Assembly: GCF_019375555.1 (NCBI RefSeq)
Contig: NZ_JAHXDN010000011.1
Span: 18,071-82,070 of the forward strand
Source: Roseobacter insulae
GTDB lineage: Bacteria; Pseudomonadota; Alphaproteobacteria; Rhodobacterales; Rhodobacteraceae
DNA: 64,000 nucleotides
Direction: 5' to 3'
The notes beneath the pieces are model-generated. The model worked only from the letters and a program-made list of their open reading frames with translations, had not been told where the DNA came from and ran no database searches. The translations under genes were made by a program, and so were the position numbers. Positions 60,793 through 64,000 of this stretch are shown here, one piece after another; position 1 is the first letter of the stretch; each line of letters opens with the position of its first letter.

Positions 60793-61671
60793 TCATTCCC
60801 CGGCGCGTTTTTTCGCGACCATCAGCCTTGACCCACCAAAGGGGAAGTTCAGACCCCGTTTGATGCAGGCCAGTTCCAGCCCCAGCATTTTTTCGAACAC
60901 TGCGTTCAGGAGCGGGTTGATCGTGAATTCAGCCGTGGGATCGTAGTCCTGCTTCTTTCCCCGGTTCATCAGACGGGACAGAACCATGGCAGGGAAAAGA
61001 GTGGTCACGAAGGATGTGCTGCGCAGCACGTCGAAACCTGCTTTTTCGATCTTGGACCTGAGTTCAGCGGCCGAATAGCGGCGCTCATGACAGGCATAAT
61101 CATCCGCAGCGCTCCACAACCAAGCGTGCTGAGGGACCGATACCAGCAGCACGCCACCGGGCTTCAGCGCACTGTGCAACTCCCTCAGAACGATTTCATC
61201 CTCCTTGATATGCTCAAGCACATCGAAAGCCCCGACAACATCGAATTCATCCACAAAGGGGATTTGCCGGGCATCCATCTGCATCAACTCTGCCGACGGC
61301 ACGCGCTGCAGGGCAAAAGGCAGACCATCCACAAAAATCTCGCTACCGACGAATCTGGCATCCGGAAACCGTTTGCTCAGCCCGGACAGGACAAACCCGG
61401 TGCCACATCCGACTTCAAGCAGGGAAGAGAAATCAGGCGCATATTTTTCCGCGGCCCAGATGACAATTCTGTTGCGGGCGCGAAACCAGAAATTGGCCTC
61501 CTCCAGACGGGCCAATTCCGTGAAATAGCTGGCCTTGAAGCCGCCCCCTTCGCGCGCCAGCGCAGGCGCGTAGGCTTTGAACCCGCCAATAACAGCCGGG
61601 GCTTGCCCGCAATGATCGCATTTCTTCAGATCAGCCCTGTGTATATGCGCGCAATTCATGCACTTTTTCAT
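60793..61671 (-). CDS. class I SAM-dependent methyltransferase with N-terminal zinc ribbon
   Basis: 292 residues from ATG at 61671, which has AAGGGAA nine bases upstream; the longer frame to 61743 is unlikely. Cys4, Cys7, Cys18 and Cys21 form a zinc-ribbon-like CxxC...CxxC pair. SAM-binding motif I is LLEVGCGTGFVLSGL, then DVVGAFDVLEHIKEDE and the GGVLLVSVPQHAWLWSAADD motif. CHERRYSAAELRSKIEKAGF is typical of sugar and lipid-linked glycan methyltransferases in O-antigen loci. It lies between the ABC exporter and the YfhO-like gene in one minus-strand operon. Confidence 0.83.
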   Translation of the reverse strand: MKKCMNCAHIHRADLKKCDHCGQAPAVIGGFKAYAPALAREGGGFKASYFTELARLEEANFWFRARNRIVIWAAEKYAPDFSSLLEVGCGTGFVLSGLSKRFPDARFVGSEIFVDGLPFALQRVPSAELMQMDARQIPFVDEFDVVGAFDVLEHIKEDEIVLRELHSALKPGGVLLVSVPQHAWLWSAADDYACHERRYSAAELRSKIEKAGFDVLRSTSFVTTLFPAMVLSRLMNRGKKQDYDPTAEFTINPLLNAVFEKMLGLELACIKRGLNFPFGGSRLMVAKKRAGE

Positions 61672-61832
61672 CTGTGTCGTTCCCTTGTGCCCGCGTCGTC
61701 GGCAAATCTGAAATCTATCTTCAAAGGAGGGAAAAGGAGACAACCAGCATATCCCCCTCTCTTGAGGTGATACCTTCGTATAATCTCAAAACAAGGGGTT
61801 TGACAGAACACATGGAAAGACCGCCAGCCAGC

Positions 61833-63596
61833 TCATTCAGCAGTGCTGAACTGCCGGTCGTAAAGCGTGCGGAACAGGCCGTCCCGAGCCAGCAGTTCGC
61901 TCTGGCTGCCTTCCTCAACGACCTCACCTTCTTTCACGACGACAATCTTGTCTGCGCTCAGAATGGTTGACAACCGATGTGCGATGACAATCGTGGTGCG
62001 GCCCTTGGACAGTTTCTGCAAGGCCTCGTTCACCAGATATTCGGATTCCGAATCCAGCGCGCTTGTGGCCTCGTCCATGATCAGGATCGGGCTGTCACGC
62101 AGGATTGCGCGCGCAATGGCGATGCGCTGGCGCTGGCCGCCCGACAGATTGCCACCATTTTCGCCCACGTCTGTGTCGTATTGCTGGGGCATGCGCTGAA
62201 TGAAGTCATGGGCATTGGCCGCTTTGGTCGCCGCGATGATCTCCTCGTCAGTTGCATTTTCGCGCCCCAGCGCGATGTTCTGTTTCAGGGTGCCGTCGAA
62301 CAGGAAGGTTTCCTGACCGACAAATGCAATTCTGTCCCTGAGCGAGGCGAATGTAGCCTGCCGCAGATCGAAACCGTCAATCTGGATCAGACCATCGACC
62401 GGGTCGTAGAGCCGCAGGATCAGGTTGATGATCGTCGACTTGCCGCCCCCCGATGGTCCCACCAGCGCCGTGGATTTCCCGGCCTCGAAGATCACGTCCA
62501 TGTGGCGCAGCAGGGGCGCGCCATTCTCGTAGTGGAAGCTGACGTTCCTGAACGCCACCTGACCAGGGCCTTTGGGCAACGGGGATGCATCCGGCGCTTC
62601 CTTGACCGCGATCGGGGTGTCGAGAATCTGGTACATCATTCCCACGCCGACCATGCCCGCTTCGATGCTGATGCGCATTCTGGCCAGCCGCTTTGCCGGC
62701 TCATAGGCCATCAGCAGGGCGGTCACGAACGACATCAGCTCACCCGGCGATGTCGCGTCGTCGCCAAAGATGCTGACCGTGCTCAACGCGACAACGGCAG
62801 CGATGGCAAAGCCGGAGAGGGTTTCCATCAGCGGACTGGTGGCGCCGGACAGCCGCGCCATGGCGTTAGAGCGGCTTTCCACCGTGGTGATGGCCGCATT
62901 CATCCGCTCCGCCATGTGCTTTTCAAGCGCGAAGGCCTTGACCACCCGAATGCCGGTCGAGGTCTCCTGCACGACCTTGATGATCTCGGCCGCCGAGGCG
63001 AGGTTTGCCTCAACAATATTGCCGACCCGGCTGAGGATCTTTCGGATTCCAAGGATCGCAATCGGTCCGAAGATCAGTGAAAACAGTGACAGGGTAGGCT
63101 GCTGATAGATCATCACGAAGATCAGCCCGATCAGTGTCAGCAGGTCTCGGACGAACCCCATGATCAGCGTATCAATCACACTTCGCGCAGCTGTTGCCGA
63201 AGAGGTCACGCGCATCAGGATGTTGGAGGAATCGAGCGTATTAAAAAACGCAATGCCATGTTGCAACAGACGGTCATACAATTTGCGCTGCTGATCCGCG
63301 ACGATCCTGTTGCCCGCACGGCTGAGGAAGACGACCTGCACATAGGTCGCGACACCCTTCACCGTGAAGATCGCCGCAACCCCGGCAGCGACCGCGAAAA
63401 CCGCTGAGCGGTTGCCCGAGGCGACCATGGAATCGATGATGTCCTTCATGATCCAGGCGGTCAGCGCCGTGGTCACGGCGATGACCATCATGGCCACAAT
63501 CGCCACGCCGTAATTAAAGGCCTGAAGGCGCAGGTTCTCGCGCAAAAGCCGTCCAAGCATCGTGCTGTTTATATTGGCCTGAAAGCGCTTGATCAT
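61833..63596 (-). CDS. MsbA-like ABC transporter (fused TM and ATPase domains)
   Basis: 587 residues from ATG at 63596; a longer in-frame extension to 63704 lacks support. The N-terminal ~310 residues hold six membrane helices (FNYGVAIVAMMVIAVTTALTA onward). The C-terminal ATPase domain has Walker A GPSGGGKST, the signature NLSGGQRQRIAIARAI and Walker B PILIMDEATSALDS, with the His switch in VIAHRLS. It is a type IV exporter half-transporter of the MsbA/PglK kind, likely to flip a lipid-linked sugar or glycan. It is the first gene of the operon with a methyltransferase, GT-C enzyme and aminotransferase. Confidence 0.93.
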   Translation of the reverse strand: MIKRFQANINSTMLGRLLRENLRLQAFNYGVAIVAMMVIAVTTALTAWIMKDIIDSMVASGNRSAVFAVAAGVAAIFTVKGVATYVQVVFLSRAGNRIVADQQRKLYDRLLQHGIAFFNTLDSSNILMRVTSSATAARSVIDTLIMGFVRDLLTLIGLIFVMIYQQPTLSLFSLIFGPIAILGIRKILSRVGNIVEANLASAAEIIKVVQETSTGIRVVKAFALEKHMAERMNAAITTVESRSNAMARLSGATSPLMETLSGFAIAAVVALSTVSIFGDDATSPGELMSFVTALLMAYEPAKRLARMRISIEAGMVGVGMMYQILDTPIAVKEAPDASPLPKGPGQVAFRNVSFHYENGAPLLRHMDVIFEAGKSTALVGPSGGGKSTIINLILRLYDPVDGLIQIDGFDLRQATFASLRDRIAFVGQETFLFDGTLKQNIALGRENATDEEIIAATKAANAHDFIQRMPQQYDTDVGENGGNLSGGQRQRIAIARAILRDSPILIMDEATSALDSESEYLVNEALQKLSKGRTTIVIAHRLSTILSADKIVVVKEGEVVEEGSQSELLARDGLFRTLYDRQFSTAE

Positions 63597-64000
63597 TGTT
63601 ATTCTGCCTGGGTCCCTTACAGCGCCTTTGGTAGGGGGGATAGCCCAACCTGTAAAGGACCGCCCCTGCGAAGAGGACCAGATTGGGCGCTCTCGCTTTG
63701 CCAAGAGAATGTATCATTTTTTGATACACATCTCGCATGATCCAAAGCACGTGGGCAAAGTGCGACAACCTTCCTTCACTATGGAAAGATTCAAGCAGAA
63801 CTGGCCTGTATTTATCCGAGTGGCCAGAGGCTTTAGGTCACTCGGACAAAATCCGCGTACAACCGACTTATCCTACTACCATCCAAACTCTATTCAAAAG
63901 CGGATTAGCACTTGAGACCTCTAAAATGCTGGTTGTCTGCCAGAATGTGAGCTCACGCTGAAGTGCAGTTTCTGATGTGTCCTTTTACTCCAATCGGTTC
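63597..64000. other. right-edge region without a recognised gene
   Basis: 404 bases upstream of the ABC transporter. Short open frames exist on both strands without ribosome sites or recognisable protein features. It contains a 19-bp inverted repeat (63710-63728) and must hold the promoter of the minus-strand operon. The composition is more AT-rich than the left part of the window. Confidence 0.45.
63710..63728. promoter_or_regulatory. inverted repeat upstream of the ABC transporter operon
   Basis: TGTATCA-TTTTT-TGATACA has perfect 7-base arms around a T5 spacer and lies 114 bases upstream of the ABC transporter start. This is a plausible operator for the minus-strand operon. A terminator for a gene coming from the left is unlikely, as there is none on the plus strand. 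Confidence 0.4.

Noticed and set aside
63589..63961. Short plus-strand open frames at the right edge
   Set aside because: No ribosome site, no recognisable protein pattern, and they overlap the leader of the ABC transporter gene.
1..64000. Possible insertion sequences, CRISPR arrays, tRNA genes or conjugation genes
   Set aside because: I looked for transposase motifs, regularly spaced repeats, tRNA-like cloverleaf ends and relaxase/VirB proteins and recognised none. A dedicated scan could still find short or degraded ones.

Overview
The window looks like most or all of a plasmid (or plasmid-derived island) from a marine alphaproteobacterium of the Rhodobacterales, i.e. a roseobacter. The evidence is high-GC coding DNA with long antisense open frames, a RepA-type replication initiator divergent from a parA-parB pair, a VPLPA-CTERM protein next to its XrtD-type exosortase, and a dense exopolysaccharide locus that includes a complete dTDP-L-rhamnose operon. 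RepA-I plasmids carrying a rhamnose operon are known in roseobacters as 'biofilm plasmids', and the layout fits that class. No tRNA, rRNA, CRISPR array, insertion sequence, conjugation gene or toxin-antitoxin pair was recognised.

Layout. 1-695 is the C-terminal end of a surface-type protein cut by the left edge. It ends in a 32-bp palindrome and is followed by an OafA-type acyltransferase. 2.1-6.0 kb is the replication/partition module: parB and parA on the minus strand, an origin with three 22-bp iterons and a perfect DnaA box, and the initiator gene on the plus strand. 6.2-8.9 kb holds the VPLPA-CTERM protein and XrtD. 9.0-15.5 kb carries glycosyltransferases and three sulfotransferases. 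15.5-20.1 kb is a minus-strand cassette unlike the rest: an 86-residue protein of the GTA/phage head-spike-base family (Rcc01079/GhsA-like), translationally coupled to an Ig-domain fibre-like protein and followed by a 958-residue beta-helix, tailspike-like protein. None of the three has a signal peptide.

20.4-43.9 kb is the main polysaccharide region. It contains a WecG/TagA transferase, a Wzy-like polymerase, a Wzx-like flippase, GT2, GT4 and GT61 transferases, five sulfotransferases' worth of P-loop genes spread through it and its flanks, two Gfo/Idh/MocA dehydrogenases, polyprenyl-phosphate glycosyltransferase/GT-C membrane proteins, ManC and UDP-glucose dehydrogenase. 44.1-48.8 kb is rmlC-rmlB-rmlD-rmlA plus a phosphomannomutase. 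49.0-63.6 kb looks visibly more AT-rich. It holds a rhamnan-synthesis-F-like protein, another sulfotransferase, a seven-gene coupled operon (GT-C, WbqC, GtrB-like GT2, methyltransferase, NeuD-like acyltransferase, beta-propeller protein, GtrA) and a convergent four-gene operon (MsbA-like ABC exporter, zinc-ribbon methyltransferase, YfhO-like GT-C, WecE-like aminotransferase).

Taken together the genes can supply GDP-mannose (ManC plus phosphomannomutase), UDP-glucuronate (Ugd), dTDP-L-rhamnose (RmlABCD) and, by inference, an N-acylated dTDP-4-amino-4,6-dideoxyhexose (RmlAB, WecE, NeuD-like). They can then build, sulfate, flip and polymerise a glycan. No initiating phosphoglycosyltransferase, Wza/Wzc export machinery or PAPS synthesis gene was seen, so the system must rely on genes elsewhere. 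Start codons were reassigned where ribosome-binding sites or overlaps argued for it. All functions are read from sequence motifs without database searches.
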